A stretch of DNA of 64,000 bases from Rheinheimera mangrovi (GTDB taxonomy: Bacteria > Pseudomonadota > Gammaproteobacteria > Enterobacterales > Alteromonadaceae), in the NCBI RefSeq assembly GCF_003990335.1, contig NZ_CP034683.1, positions 1,068,501-1,132,500 on the forward strand. Direction: 5' to 3'. Positions 46,347 to 55,965 of this stretch are shown piece by piece. The translations under genes were made by a program, and so were the position numbers. Within the stretch, counting starts at the first letter, position 1. Each line of letters opens with the position of its first letter. Below the pieces are notes generated by a model that was not told the origin of the DNA, did no database searches, and saw nothing but the letters and a program-made list of their open reading frames with translations.

Positions 46347-47609
46347 ATGTCATTTGCCACGCTTGGTTTAGATCCCCGTATTCTTTCTGCTGTGACCGCT
46401 CAGGGTTACCACACACCAACCCCTATTCAGCAGCAAACCATACCTGTGATCTTAGAAGGCAAAGATGTGCTCGCAGGTGCCCAAACTGGCACAGGAAAAA
46501 CCGCTGCTTTTACCTTACCTGTACTGCAACTGCTCAGTAAAAACACCAGCAAAGTAAATAATCTGCAGGTGCGCTGTTTAGTGCTGACGCCTACCCGGGA
46601 ACTCGCTCAGCAGGTGGCCGACAGCGTTAAAGCTTATGGTGCTGATTTACCACTAAAATATGCGGTATTTTACGGTGGTGTCTCTATTAATCCTCAATAC
46701 GATCAGGCCAGCCGCGGTCTAGACATTCTGGTCGCAACTCCTGGCCGTTTATTGGATCATTTACATCAGGGCACGGTCAGCTTGTCAGAGCTGCAAATTC
46801 TGGTGTTGGATGAAGCCGACCGTATGTTGGATATGGGCTTTATTCATGATATCAAACGTATTATGGCGCGTTTACCAAAAGAGCGGCAGACGCTATTTTT
46901 CTCAGCTACTTTTGCCAAAGAAATCAAAGAGCTGGCGGATACTTTATTAAAGTCTCCGGTACTGATTGAAGTAGCGAAACCGAACAGCACTGCAGATAAA
47001 GTAGAGCAACTGGCTTATAGGGTGGACTCGCAGCGCAAACGCGAGATGTTGTCTTATCTGATTGGCTCACGCCAATGGAAACAAGTACTGATTTTCAGCC
47101 GTACTAAACATGGTGCAGACCGTTTAGCTAAGCAGTTGCGGCTGGATGGCATAGAAGCCGGTGCTATTCATGGCGATAAAAGTCAGGGCGCCCGCACTAA
47201 AGCGCTGGATGATTTTAAAAACAACAGATTAAGTGTATTGGTTGCCACTGATATAGCGGCCCGCGGTTTAGATATTGAAGAACTGCCTATTGTAGTGAAC
47301 TACGACTTGCCTCAGGTAGCTGAAGATTATGTACACCGTATCGGCCGCACAGGCCGGGCCGGCAATTCGGGTATGGCGATCAGTTTAATTACGCCAGATG
47401 ATCTGGTCATGCTACAAGCTATTGAAAAGCTGACGAAACAAGTGATTACCCAGCAAGTTGTTCCTGGTTATGAACACGACCCGAAAATGAATCACAGCAG
47501 TAAAAAAGCCGATGCAGAAGAAGTGCGGGTACAAAAAGTGGCAAGCCGTAATAAACAGCTGGCAAAAGAGAAAGCGAAGTTACGTTCGCAGCTGTTGAAT
47601 AAAAAGTAA
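46347..47609 (+). CDS. rhlE: DEAD-box RNA helicase RhlE
   Basis: 420 residues with a complete DEAD core: Q motif (Thr-Pro-Thr-Pro-Ile-Gln), [20 protein letters not shown], and His-Arg-Ile-Gly-Arg-Thr-Gly-Arg. The basic Lys/Arg tail fits RhlE. It remodels RNA, for example in ribosome assembly or mRNA decay. The AAAGGAA ribosome site is good. Confidence 0.94.
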   Translation: MSFATLGLDPRILSAVTAQGYHTPTPIQQQTIPVILEGKDVLAGAQTGTGKTAAFTLPVLQLLSKNTSKVNNLQVRCLVLTPTRELAQQVADSVKAYGADLPLKYAVFYGGVSINPQYDQASRGLDILVATPGRLLDHLHQGTVSLSELQILVLDEADRMLDMGFIHDIKRIMARLPKERQTLFFSATFAKEIKELADTLLKSPVLIEVAKPNSTADKVEQLAYRVDSQRKREMLSYLIGSRQWKQVLIFSRTKHGADRLAKQLRLDGIEAGAIHGDKSQGARTKALDDFKNNRLSVLVATDIAARGLDIEELPIVVNYDLPQVAEDYVHRIGRTGRAGNSGMAISLITPDDLVMLQAIEKLTKQVITQQVVPGYEHDPKMNHSSKKADAEEVRVQKVASRNKQLAKEKAKLRSQLLNKK

Positions 47610-47631
47610 TTTTGCAGAAAGCCATTATTAA

Positions 47632-47653
47632 AAAGGCAGCGCAGGCTGCCTTT
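47632..47653. terminator. Bidirectional terminator after rhlE
   Basis: aaaggcagc, gcag and gctgccttt. Confidence 0.75.
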
Positions 47654-47666
47654 CCGTTATCGACGA

Positions 47667-48188
47667 TTAATCGTCTTTGGGCTCAAGCGGTGTTGCCAAT
47701 GTCAGCTGATAAAAGGCTAAATCCAGATAACGACCAAACTTAAAGCCAGCCTGAGTGATAGTACCGCTGTGGCGAAAACCATGTTTAGTATGCAAGGCAA
47801 TGCTTGCTTCGTTGGCCGCATCTATACCACCAATCAGCAGGTGATAATTCTCAAGTTGAGCTTGCTCTATAATTTTTTGCAGCATCAAAGCACCATACCC
47901 TTTACCTTGCTGGTCTGGCGCTACATAGACTGAGTGCTCTACTGAATATTTAAAAGCCGGAAAAGCCCGGAAGGTGCCATAACTGCCAAAAGCTACCAGT
48001 TGATCCTGCTCATTCAGAAGGCCGAGCACCGGAAAATTCCCTGCTATTTTGTTGGCGAACCATTGTTGCATAGTGGCCATAGTGCGGGGTTTGTATTCAT
48101 ACAAAGCCGTAGTATTTAAAATGGCGTGGTTAAAAATAGCCAGAATAGCTTCGGCATGTTGGTCATAACTGCAGTGTACAAAACGCAT
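47667..48188 (-). CDS. GNAT N-acetyltransferase
   Basis: 173 residues in the PAT/bar-like subgroup: Tyr-Val-Ala-Pro-Asp-Gln-Gln-Gly-Lys-Gly-Tyr-Gly (the acetyl-CoA binding motif) near 91 and Leu-His-Thr-Lys-His-Gly-Phe near 131. Its substrate, perhaps an amino acid or phosphinothricin analogue, is unknown. It is followed by nothing on the same strand; ppiC lies upstream. Confidence 0.9.
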   Translation of the reverse strand: MRFVHCSYDQHAEAILAIFNHAILNTTALYEYKPRTMATMQQWFANKIAGNFPVLGLLNEQDQLVAFGSYGTFRAFPAFKYSVEHSVYVAPDQQGKGYGALMLQKIIEQAQLENYHLLIGGIDAANEASIALHTKHGFRHSGTITQAGFKFGRYLDLAFYQLTLATPLEPKDD

Positions 48189-48211
48189 CAGGCTCTCCGT
48201 CGCTTCTTCTG

Positions 48212-48490
48212 TCAGCTTCTGTACAGGGTTTTAATCAGATGGTAGCCAAACTGAGTTTTGACTGGACCATGCACTTCCAGCACGGCTTTTTTAAATACCA
48301 CTTCATCAAAAGCTCTGACCATCTGGCCTGGCTTAAACTCACCTAAATCGCCCCCTTTTTTACCTGAAGGGCAAAGAGAATGCTTTTTGGCCAGCTCGTG
48401 AAAACTGGCACCTTTGGCCAGTAGTTGTTTTAATTTTTCTGCTTCTTCAGCAGTTTTTACCAGAATGTGGCAGGCACAGGCTTTGGCCAT
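48212..48490 (-). CDS. ppiC: Parvulin-type peptidyl-prolyl isomerase
   Basis: 92 residues from the ATG at 48490; an extended start upstream adds an unlike basic segment. It is a bare parvulin domain ([18 protein letters not shown]) without signal peptide, as in cytoplasmic PpiC. It speeds proline isomerisation in folding. Confidence 0.94.
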   Translation of the reverse strand: MAKACACHILVKTAEEAEKLKQLLAKGASFHELAKKHSLCPSGKKGGDLGEFKPGQMVRAFDEVVFKKAVLEVHGPVKTQFGYHLIKTLYRS

Positions 48491-48606
48491 GATGAGATCT
48501 CTAAAATACTGTGGCGGCATTGTACAGCCCCTCCGCCAACCACGCAAAACTGTGCTGGAATTATTTTATGGCTTCAAGGCTATTTAGTATGGAAGCACGG
48601 ATAAAA

Positions 48607-48638
48607 AAAGCCCGCGGGTTTGAAAACCGCGGGCTTTT
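48607..48638. terminator. Terminator between ppiC and the protease cluster
   Basis: aagcccgcgg and ccgcgggctt arms around a nine-base loop with A/T flanks on both sides. It lies just after the minus-strand gene ending at 48653. Confidence 0.88.
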
Positions 48639-48652
48639 ATATGATGGCCTGA

Positions 48653-49195
48653 TTAGTTAGGCTTATTTAGCGTCTCAATCACATCCAGACGGGCTTCTTT
48701 GACCAAGCCAGATGCACGGAGCGACTTTATTAAAGCGCTCAAATCTGCTCCGGCAGGTGCCTGCACTATCGCAATTTGTTTGTTGACTGTTTTTACCAGA
48801 CCCAGACCAAACTGCTGTTGCAGTTCCTGTAAGGAAGCCTGATCTTTGGCAAGTATAGAAATTCGGCCCGTGACCACACCGAACTCACCAGTCAGTAAGT
48901 TCCTTACCACAGAATCAGCTTTCACTTTTCCGTCAGTAGTGATAGCTGTTTGCTGCACTATGGCTCGGCCGTTCAGCAGACCCTGATTCGCGCTGCTAGC
49001 GATACTGGACGGAACCAGCACCAGATCTGGCTGTAATTTGTATACGCCAAAATCAGCTTTTTCATTCAGCCTTTCTTTTTTTGTGTCAGTTTTCACTGCA
49101 GTAAATTTTTTCAGTTCAGGATTTATTTCTGCAGCCTGCACTGCCGTCATAGTACCGATAACGGCCAGAGCGGCTAAGGTTAATTTAATTTTCAT
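48653..49195 (-). CDS. Exported propeptide-like (inhibitor I9-like) partner of the S8 protease
   Basis: 180 residues with a signal peptide (mature near Ala-Glu-Ile-Asn). The C-terminal 75 residues alternate strand and helix (Arg-Ile-Ser-Ile-Leu, Leu-Gln-Glu-Leu-Gln-Gln-Gln-Phe-Gly-Leu, Ile-Ala-Ile-Val-Gln, Leu-Ile-Lys-Ser-Leu), the ferredoxin-like layout of I9 propeptides. It lies 18 bases after the S8 protease on the same strand, and that protease shows no I9 domain of its own. Aeromonas sobria has a similar protease with a separate chaperone (ORF2). A chaperone or inhibitor role is inferred. Confidence 0.65.
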   Translation of the reverse strand: MKIKLTLAALAVIGTMTAVQAAEINPELKKFTAVKTDTKKERLNEKADFGVYKLQPDLVLVPSSIASSANQGLLNGRAIVQQTAITTDGKVKADSVVRNLLTGEFGVVTGRISILAKDQASLQELQQQFGLGLVKTVNKQIAIVQAPAGADLSALIKSLRASGLVKEARLDVIETLNKPN

Positions 49196-49213
49196 AACTC
49201 TGCACTTCCTCTA

Positions 49214-51502
49214 TTAACGGCCAAATACACGGATAGCTACACCTTCGATAACAGAAGGTTCAGTGTTGTTGACGTAACCATCTACGCCTAGCAAACCACC
49301 AGTTGAAGCATAGTCTGAAGCACCTGCATCCAGTACTTTGACTGTCCAGGTACCTTTGGCGTTTTCACCATAAAATGCATTGGTCAAAAATACTGAGTCA
49401 TGCAGTATATAGCCTGGGATTTCTGATAAATCCTCCGTCAGAGCCGGGTAAATCAGCGCTTGTTTTGATGATAACAACACGCTCTTTGTACCGGCTGGAG
49501 AAGTCACCTCGATCGCTAAGTCAATACCTGCTGTAGTTTGGAAATAACCATCTACTGTATTAAAGCCAAAAGCCATTTCAGGGTTGGCAATAGAGAATTT
49601 CAGCTGAGCACCTTCCAGCACTATAGCATCAGCTACTTCGATAGAGACAGTAGCGCCAGTCACACTGTTGTCAGGCACAGGTAAAGCTAAAGAGCTTGGT
49701 GTTTCAGCATAAGAACCTACACCAGTCCAGTCTGCAATGACAGCTGCAGCCAGGTTTGTTTTGTAACTTTTAGCCATTGCAACAGCTGCGCCTGCGTTCA
49801 CGCGGCCAAAGCCATAGTAGTTGTTGAAGTTAAAACCAGCCGCATTTTTTACCCAACCCTGATGGGCCTGAAATTCACCATCAGCTAAGTCCAATACCAC
49901 CGGGGCATTGTCTTTATCTACCATAGTGCTGGTAGACACCAGAATGTGGCGAATATCACGGTAGCTTAATGCCGGATTGGCTGATGCGATTAGCGCAACT
50001 ACGCCTGAAGCATTTGGAGCTGCAGACGATGTGCCGTTAAAGGTAGAAGTGTAATTACAGCTGGCATTTTCCGGGTGTCCAGGGTTATTAAAGGGGAAGA
50101 AACCCGCAAAAAATCCCTGGAAATAATCATTGTCATAGCTGTCAGCTGCAGGAAAACCACTGTAGCCGCGTAAACAGGTCATTTGATCTGTGGTCACCAT
50201 AGCTGGTGCCAGTTCACCATATTCACCAGCCGGAGCTGACACCAACAAGTTAGCGCCTGCAGTAGAATAACTGGTATGTTTACCGTCACTGTTTACTGCG
50301 CCAACACTGAAGTAATAAGGAGTGGCCTGAGAAGGTTCGAAGTTACCGTTGTAACAGGTTAAACCTAAATCATTGGCACCGTTTACTTCACACAAGTCTG
50401 AATCATAATCGGCGCGGCCATCCAGGAAGCTGTTACCACTGGATTTCATATTTACTGCACCTAAACCTGAACGCAGTTCAGTTGCACTGAACTCTTGCAC
50501 TCCTTCATCAAATTCAGAATAAGCTACAGCAGCAGGAATGGTCATGCCATAACTGCGGTTGAATACTGCCAGTGGTTCTGTAACTGTGATGCCGCTACCA
50601 GGAGCGCCATGGCTTAAGACAAAAGCCAGATTGCTTTGTTCTTGCAGGTAGTTCATGCCAATCAGTTTTGCGTCAGGAGCTACACCACGTCCGCCTAAGC
50701 CATTCCAACCTTGTGCCGCTATTAATCCGGCAACACTGGTGCCATGGTCGCCTAACAAAGATCTACTGGTTGGATTGGTAGGGTCTGTCGCGCCTCGTAC
50801 AAAATTGATGGAACGATTTGGCAGTACATTGCCCTGTAAATCTTCGTGATTGATTTCAAGACCAGAATCGACAACTACAGCTATGGTATTTGAGCCAGTT
50901 GAGCCTGCTGCATAAGCTGCTGCGACATTCATGTCTTCGCCTGCAACCAGGATTTCTGGATTCTTCAGCGATTCTACAATTGCAGTAGCCCGCTCTACTG
51001 ACAGACCTGCAAATTCAACTAATAAGGTCACATAAGTCTCATACAATGAATCGCTCATTGAATAAGCTTTTTGGCCGGTATTTTTTAAATGCCATTGCTG
51101 GTATGCCAGTGGATCAGTACTCGCGCCGGCAATGGTGACTGTTGCAGTAGCTGAGGCTTCACCATCAGATACAGTATAAGAAAACACTTGTTCGCCAGGT
51201 GCAGTTGGTGTGAAAACAAAATTCAGACCTGAGACCGCTAAAGTACCTTTACTCAGGGTATAAACGCCAGAAGCAGCTGATACTGGAGTACCGTTTTCTG
51301 AAATGGTAGCCAGGCTTAACGGATCCTGATTTGCATCAGTTGCCGCAAAAGCTCCTGATACCGGGACCCATTCTCTTACTTCTATGTTAGTCAATGAGAC
51401 ATTTGTTGCTTGTGGAGCAATGTTTTTATTTCCATCACCACCACAGGCTGCAAGAGCAACCAGCACAGCAACGGATAAAGCAGAATGTTTTAGCTTAGAC
51501 AT
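49214..51502 (-). CDS. S8 (kexin-like) serine protease lipoprotein with P domain
   Basis: 762 residues. A lipobox (Ala-Ala-Cys, Cys20) and a Gly/Asp linker are followed by a cadherin/Ig-like domain (about 33-125), the subtilase domain with triad Asp212, His253 and Ser492 (Gly-Thr-Ser), and a C-terminal proprotein-convertase P domain (about 625-750). There is no I9 propeptide in front of the catalytic domain. It should act at the cell envelope. The small downstream gene may supply the missing folding help. Confidence 0.9.
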   Translation of the reverse strand: MSKLKHSALSVAVLVALAACGGDGNKNIAPQATNVSLTNIEVREWVPVSGAFAATDANQDPLSLATISENGTPVSAASGVYTLSKGTLAVSGLNFVFTPTAPGEQVFSYTVSDGEASATATVTIAGASTDPLAYQQWHLKNTGQKAYSMSDSLYETYVTLLVEFAGLSVERATAIVESLKNPEILVAGEDMNVAAAYAAGSTGSNTIAVVVDSGLEINHEDLQGNVLPNRSINFVRGATDPTNPTSRSLLGDHGTSVAGLIAAQGWNGLGGRGVAPDAKLIGMNYLQEQSNLAFVLSHGAPGSGITVTEPLAVFNRSYGMTIPAAVAYSEFDEGVQEFSATELRSGLGAVNMKSSGNSFLDGRADYDSDLCEVNGANDLGLTCYNGNFEPSQATPYYFSVGAVNSDGKHTSYSTAGANLLVSAPAGEYGELAPAMVTTDQMTCLRGYSGFPAADSYDNDYFQGFFAGFFPFNNPGHPENASCNYTSTFNGTSSAAPNASGVVALIASANPALSYRDIRHILVSTSTMVDKDNAPVVLDLADGEFQAHQGWVKNAAGFNFNNYYGFGRVNAGAAVAMAKSYKTNLAAAVIADWTGVGSYAETPSSLALPVPDNSVTGATVSIEVADAIVLEGAQLKFSIANPEMAFGFNTVDGYFQTTAGIDLAIEVTSPAGTKSVLLSSKQALIYPALTEDLSEIPGYILHDSVFLTNAFYGENAKGTWTVKVLDAGASDYASTGGLLGVDGYVNNTEPSVIEGVAIRVFGR

Positions 51503-51709
51503 TGTGTTGTTCTCTGTTCCATGTTTTCGAATTTTTATTTTAGGCTTACTGGTTCTGACGTGCGCGCGACCTGAACCAATTACAAATTATCGTAACATGT
51601 TAACAAAATGAAACACTAGTAATTTATTTGTGTTTTTTTGCTGGGGAGATGCCGCTGATTTTAAAGGGGTTTTACAGTGATTTTTTATGTTTTCGTTTTT
51701 TTATGAAAA

Positions 51710-51735
51710 AAAACGGAGCTTAATGCTCCGTTTTT
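51710..51735. terminator. Terminator between aguA and the S8 protease gene region
   Basis: aaaacggagc, ttaat and gctccgtttt, with A and T runs on opposite sides. It lies just past the aguA stop. Confidence 0.9.
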
Positions 51736-51750
51736 AGAACCGAATGTAAA

Positions 51751-52857
51751 TTAGCGAGGCTGCTGCTGAGTAATACAGTGCACGTTACCACCGCCTAATA
51801 AAATCTCCCGGCCAGGCACAGTCACAACCTGATGCTGTGGAAAGATTTTCGATAAGATGTCGATTGCGACTTGATCATTGGCATCGTCAAACACCGGCAA
51901 CACCAAACCACCATTGCATAAATAGAAGTTGATGTAAGAACCAGCTAAACGGGCTTCAGACTCACGAGGTACAGCAGCACCTGTTAAATCCACAGTAGCG
52001 TATTCTTCCGCTTTGGCCAGCATAGGCGCAGGCACAGGCAGCTTGTGCACCGTGAACTTACGGCCTTTGGCATCAGTACTGTTTTCCAGCACTTCTAAAG
52101 CAGCGCGTGAACGTTCGTACTGAGGATCATTTTTGTCGTCTGTCCAGGCCAGCAGCACTTCGGCCGGGCCGACAAAACAGCACATATTATCGACGTGACC
52201 ATCGGTTTCGTCGTTAAAAATGCCTTCTTTGAGCCAAATCACTTTGTCGATACTCAAATAGTCCGACAGCATCTGTTCGATTTGTTCGCGGGATAAATCC
52301 GGGTTACGGTTTTTATTCAGCAAACACTCTTCAGTGGTCAGCAAGGTACCTTCGCCATCGACATGAATAGCGCCGCCTTCCAGCACAAAACCTTCAGTGC
52401 GGTAACGTGGCGTGCCTTCGATATTGGCTATCTTTTGCGCGACCTGATCATCCCTTTGCCAAGGGAAATACAAACCGCCGTTTAAACCACCCCAGGCATT
52501 AAAGGTCCAGTCGACTGCCCGCACTTCTTTGCCATTGGTGACAAAAGTAGGGCCAGTGTCACGGCACCAGGCGTCGTCAGTGGAGGTTTCAACCACCCGT
52601 ATTGGGTGAGTGGTTGGTTCTAAACTCAACTGCGCCTGAGCATTGGCAAACTGAGCGGCAGATGCCAGCACAGTCACAGGCTCAAAACGGGCTATGGCAC
52701 GAATCACAGCACAAAAGGCCTGCTGTGCTGGTTTGGCGCCTAAACGCCAGTTGTCGGTGCGCTCTGGCCATACCATCCAGGTTTGTTTATGCGTCGCCCA
52801 TTCGGCTGGCATAAAAAAGCCATCGGCACGAGGCGTACTGTTTAAGGTAACAGCCAT
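51751..52857 (-). CDS. aguA: Agmatine deiminase
   Basis: 368 residues with the family's Trp-Pro-Glu-Arg-Thr-Asp-Asn-Trp near 29, Asp-Thr-Gly-Pro-Thr (about 100), Asp-Gly-His-Val-Asn-like (Thr-Asp-Gly-His-Val-Asp-Asn), and the catalytic Cys361 in Gly-Gly-Gly-Asn-Val-His-Cys. It turns agmatine into N-carbamoylputrescine. It starts one base after the aguB stop. Confidence 0.95.
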   Translation of the reverse strand: MAVTLNSTPRADGFFMPAEWATHKQTWMVWPERTDNWRLGAKPAQQAFCAVIRAIARFEPVTVLASAAQFANAQAQLSLEPTTHPIRVVETSTDDAWCRDTGPTFVTNGKEVRAVDWTFNAWGGLNGGLYFPWQRDDQVAQKIANIEGTPRYRTEGFVLEGGAIHVDGEGTLLTTEECLLNKNRNPDLSREQIEQMLSDYLSIDKVIWLKEGIFNDETDGHVDNMCCFVGPAEVLLAWTDDKNDPQYERSRAALEVLENSTDAKGRKFTVHKLPVPAPMLAKAEEYATVDLTGAAVPRESEARLAGSYINFYLCNGGLVLPVFDDANDQVAIDILSKIFPQHQVVTVPGREILLGGGNVHCITQQQPR

Positions 52858-52858
52858 C

Positions 52859-53749
52859 TTAGTTGTTACCTTCGGTTGGAATGGTTTTGCCGTCTTTGGT
52901 TAACAGTGCGCCATATAAGTCGATACGACGGTCGCGGTACACGCCCCAGTTGCGGCGGTTTTTCGCGGTTTCGTCTAAATCGAAGGTGTGTACTAATACG
53001 GCTTCGCTGACTTCGTCGGCTTCTTCAACTTTGGCACCAAACTCGTTGGCGATAAAAGAGCTGCCGTAGAAGGTGATAGCGTAATCATCTTCGGTTTCAC
53101 GACCAATACGGTTGGAGGCGATCAGCGGCACTAAGTTTGCAGCGGCATGCCCCTGCTGAGTGCGTTGCCAGTGTTCGCGTGAATTGACGGTCTCGTCATG
53201 AGGTTCTGTGCCGATAGCCGTAGGGTAGAACAACAGTTCTGCGCCCATTAATGCCATGCTGCGGGCACATTCAGGGAACCACTGATCCCAGCAAATACCG
53301 ATACCGATTTTGGCATAAGCGGTATCCCAGACTTTAAAGCCTGTGTCACCCGGAGTGAAATAGAACTTTTCGCTGTAACCTGGGCCATCAGGAATATGGC
53401 TCTTACGGTATAAACCTAAGTTGCTGCCATCGGCATCAATCACGGCCACAGTGTTGTAAAAGCAATTGCCGGCTTTTTCATAAAAACTGATCGGAAGAAC
53501 CACCTTCAGTTCTTTGGCAATTTTGCTGAAATGTTGAATAGCCGCGTTGTCTTCGACAGTAGTGGCGAACTCTAAATATTCATACTTTTGTTTCTGGCAG
53601 AAGTAGTTACGCTCGAACAGTTCCTGCAGCAGGATGATCTGGGCGCCTTGTTCAGCAGCTTCACGGACCAAGCGCTCACCACGGGCAATATTTTCTTCTA
53701 CATTCCAGCCACCAATCATTTGGGTGGCGGCCACAGTTACCTTACGCAT
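52859..53749 (-). CDS. aguB: N-carbamoylputrescine amidase
   Basis: 296 residues from an ATG with GGAG seven bases upstream. It is a nitrilase with the Glu-Lys-Cys triad visible in Leu-Leu-Gln-Glu-Leu-Phe-Glu, Tyr-Arg-Lys-Ser-His-Ile-Pro and [10 protein letters not shown]. It finishes the agmatine-to-putrescine route. A 12-bp triple repeat precedes the gene, in the promoter region. Confidence 0.95.
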   Translation of the reverse strand: MRKVTVAATQMIGGWNVEENIARGERLVREAAEQGAQIILLQELFERNYFCQKQKYEYLEFATTVEDNAAIQHFSKIAKELKVVLPISFYEKAGNCFYNTVAVIDADGSNLGLYRKSHIPDGPGYSEKFYFTPGDTGFKVWDTAYAKIGIGICWDQWFPECARSMALMGAELLFYPTAIGTEPHDETVNSREHWQRTQQGHAAANLVPLIASNRIGRETEDDYAITFYGSSFIANEFGAKVEEADEVSEAVLVHTFDLDETAKNRRNWGVYRDRRIDLYGALLTKDGKTIPTEGNN

Positions 53750-53775
53750 GCAAAGTCTCCTCAAGCCAGGGCTAT

Positions 53776-53811
53776 AATTCAAAATAGAATTCAAAACAGA
53801 ATTCAAATAAA
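53776..53811. repeat. Three tandem 12-bp units upstream of aguB
   Basis: aattcaaaatag, aattcaaaacag, aattcaaataaa. On the minus strand each gives ttgaatt. They end 27 bases before the aguB ATG. Confidence 0.85.
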
Positions 53812-54004
53812 AAGATGCAGCTACTCTAGTCAGTTTTATGCGCAAGGGCAATCAAAAGCAGGGGCTGCAAGGGCGCGCAAAATGCCGTATTTTTGCGCTG
53901 TCGTCAATGAGTTTTACCCTATTGGGCTTGAGTTTCAGGGCAGTTGGTGCTGCCCTGAATTAACTTTGGGTGGATATGCAAAAATATTGGGTTTTTAGTG
54001 AATG

Positions 54005-54649
54005 CTATTCGTTGGCTTGCTTGGCCAGACGCGCGGCCAACAGTAACAATTCAGGCTGCAAGCGGACTTTGTAGTTAATATGCTGGTAGCTGTATTGCAC
54101 TAAACCCTCTTTATTCAGGATATACACAGCTGGCACGGGCAGAACTACTTTGCCGCTGCTTGCTTCCTTATTTAGATTCAGTTTGTAGGTATTTAGATAA
54201 GTAGCGCTGGTTTTTTCATCCAGATAATACGCCACACCAAAAGCAGAACTTAAATTGAACTGACTGTCAGACAGCAGGGTATAAGTAATAGCTGCGCCTT
54301 TGGTGTCTTTTAAACTGGCCTGAATAGCAGCAGGACTGTCTGGTGTCACTGCAATCAACTGATAACCTAAAGCTTCAAGCTTAGGTTCTATCTCACGCAA
54401 AGCCGCCAGTTGCAGGTTGCAATAAGGGCACCAGCCGCCGCGGTAAAACACCAGCACAGTGTCTTGTTGTTTCAGTACCGCGCCAAGTTCAACAGCTTTG
54501 CCTTCGGAATCCTGTACGCTGACCAGAGGGGCCGACATGCCATTTAACAGCGGCTTAATATCTTCAGGGCTTTGGGCAATACGGGGTTCTGCCAACAGGT
54601 TAAAGCTAAACAGGCTGAGGCTAAGTAACAGAATATGCTGCATTTTCAT
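54005..54649 (-). CDS. Exported peroxiredoxin/thioredoxin-like protein
   Basis: 214 residues with a signal peptide (Leu-Leu-Ala-Glu near 20) and a redoxin core: Val-Phe-Tyr-Arg-Gly-Gly-Trp-Cys-Pro-Tyr-Cys near 74 and Ala-Val-Thr-Pro-Asp-Ser-Pro. The Cys-Pro-Tyr-Cys pair with Tyr-Arg-Gly-Gly-Trp marks the AhpC/TSA-like group (prx-like2). It probably acts on periplasmic thiols or peroxides. A second in-frame ATG follows two codons later; the choice is arbitrary. Confidence 0.87.
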   Translation of the reverse strand: MKMQHILLLSLSLFSFNLLAEPRIAQSPEDIKPLLNGMSAPLVSVQDSEGKAVELGAVLKQQDTVLVFYRGGWCPYCNLQLAALREIEPKLEALGYQLIAVTPDSPAAIQASLKDTKGAAITYTLLSDSQFNLSSAFGVAYYLDEKTSATYLNTYKLNLNKEASSGKVVLPVPAVYILNKEGLVQYSYQHINYKVRLQPELLLLAARLAKQANE

Positions 54650-54803
54650 TTGGGGTTTTCCTTAAGTGATTTGAACTTAGATACCGGAGTTGTCAGGATA
54701 ATCTTTCAGCGGCTGCTGAATAAATGGCGAATAATTGCTGATTTAGCACAAAGTAAAGATACAAAATCAGGATAGAATAACCAGAGTTGAGCAGGAGGTG
54801 TCT

Positions 54804-55964
54804 GTGCTGGATGTATTAATTGTAGGTGGTGGTATGGTGGGCGCTTCAGTGGCGCTGAAGTTAAGCCGTGCTGGTCTAGACGTGGGCTTAATAGAAAAAC
54901 AGCCCGTTGCCGCTTTTGATCCGCAAAGTAGCCCTGATCTTCGGGTATCCGCTATTAACAGACGCAGCGAACAGTGGCTGACGGAGTTAGGCGCCTGGTC
55001 TTTACTGCAGCAATGGCGTTTATGCCCTTATAAAAGGTTACAGGCGTTTGAAGGCGAACAAGCCGGTCTGACTTTTCATGCCGATGAAGTGGCTTTGACC
55101 CATCTGGGCCATATTATTGAAAACAATCTTATTCAGCAGGCGCTTTGGGCTAATTTTCCTGTCAACTTACAACTGTTTTATCCAGCCACTGTGACAGGTT
55201 TTACCCAGCAGTCAGACTTTGCTTCTGTCAGTACCGCAGAATTTGGCGAGTTAAAAGCTAAACTGGTGATAGCCGCAGATGGAGGTCAGTCGCAGCTGCG
55301 CCAGTTAGCACAAATTGGTGTGTCGGGCTGGCAGTATCAGCAAAGCTGTTTAGTGGTTACAGTCAACACAGAGTGCGAGCAGCAGGACATCACCTGGCAA
55401 CAATTTAATGAATCAGGCCCAAGGGCATTTTTGCCTTTGCTAGGTAAGCAGGGCTCTTTGGTTTGGTACGACCATCATCATAAAGTGAAACAACTGGCGG
55501 CCTTATCTAAAACCGCTTTGGCGGAACAAATTCAGCAGGCTTTTCCGGCCAAGCTGGGCAAAATTTCCGTGGAACAAGTGGCCAGTTTTCCGTTAGCTCG
55601 TGTCCATGCCAAAGACTATGTCAAAGGACGGCTGGTGCTGGTGGGGGATGCGGCTCATAGTATTAATCCGTTGGCAGGTCAGGGCGTGAATTTAGGTTTT
55701 GCCGATGCCATGCTATTGTCTGAGCTGCTGGAAAAGGCTTTTACGCAAGGCAAAGATTTAGCAAATCCTGAGTTATTACAGCAGTACCAAAACACACGTC
55801 AGCGTGAAAATGCACTGATGATGTCGGCTATGGATCTGTTTTATCAAAGCTTTAGCAGCAGCCTGCCTCCTGTGCGTTTTTTACGTCAACTCGGTTTAGC
55901 TGTAGCAGAAAAGGCTGGCCCACTCAAACACTGGGTCAGCCGTTATGCGGTTGGTATCAGTTAA
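54804..55964 (+). CDS. Ubi-type FAD hydroxylase (UbiF-like)
   Basis: 386 residues. The FAD sites are Gly-Gly-Gly-Met-Val-Gly-Ala near 9, Ala-Asp-Gly-Gly-Gln-Ser (about 160) and Gly-Asp-Ala-Ala-His-Ser-Ile-Asn-Pro-Leu-Ala-Gly-Gln-Gly (about 290). The C-terminal Leu-Pro-Pro-Val-Arg-Phe-Leu-Arg is most like UbiF, which hydroxylates a ubiquinone precursor; UbiH, UbiI or UbiM remain possible. The GTG at 54804 is chosen since AGGAGG ends six bases before it and overlaps the earlier GTG. Confidence 0.88.
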   Translation: MLDVLIVGGGMVGASVALKLSRAGLDVGLIEKQPVAAFDPQSSPDLRVSAINRRSEQWLTELGAWSLLQQWRLCPYKRLQAFEGEQAGLTFHADEVALTHLGHIIENNLIQQALWANFPVNLQLFYPATVTGFTQQSDFASVSTAEFGELKAKLVIAADGGQSQLRQLAQIGVSGWQYQQSCLVVTVNTECEQQDITWQQFNESGPRAFLPLLGKQGSLVWYDHHHKVKQLAALSKTALAEQIQQAFPAKLGKISVEQVASFPLARVHAKDYVKGRLVLVGDAAHSINPLAGQGVNLGFADAMLLSELLEKAFTQGKDLANPELLQQYQNTRQRENALMMSAMDLFYQSFSSSLPPVRFLRQLGLAVAEKAGPLKHWVSRYAVGIS

Positions 55965-55965
55965 G

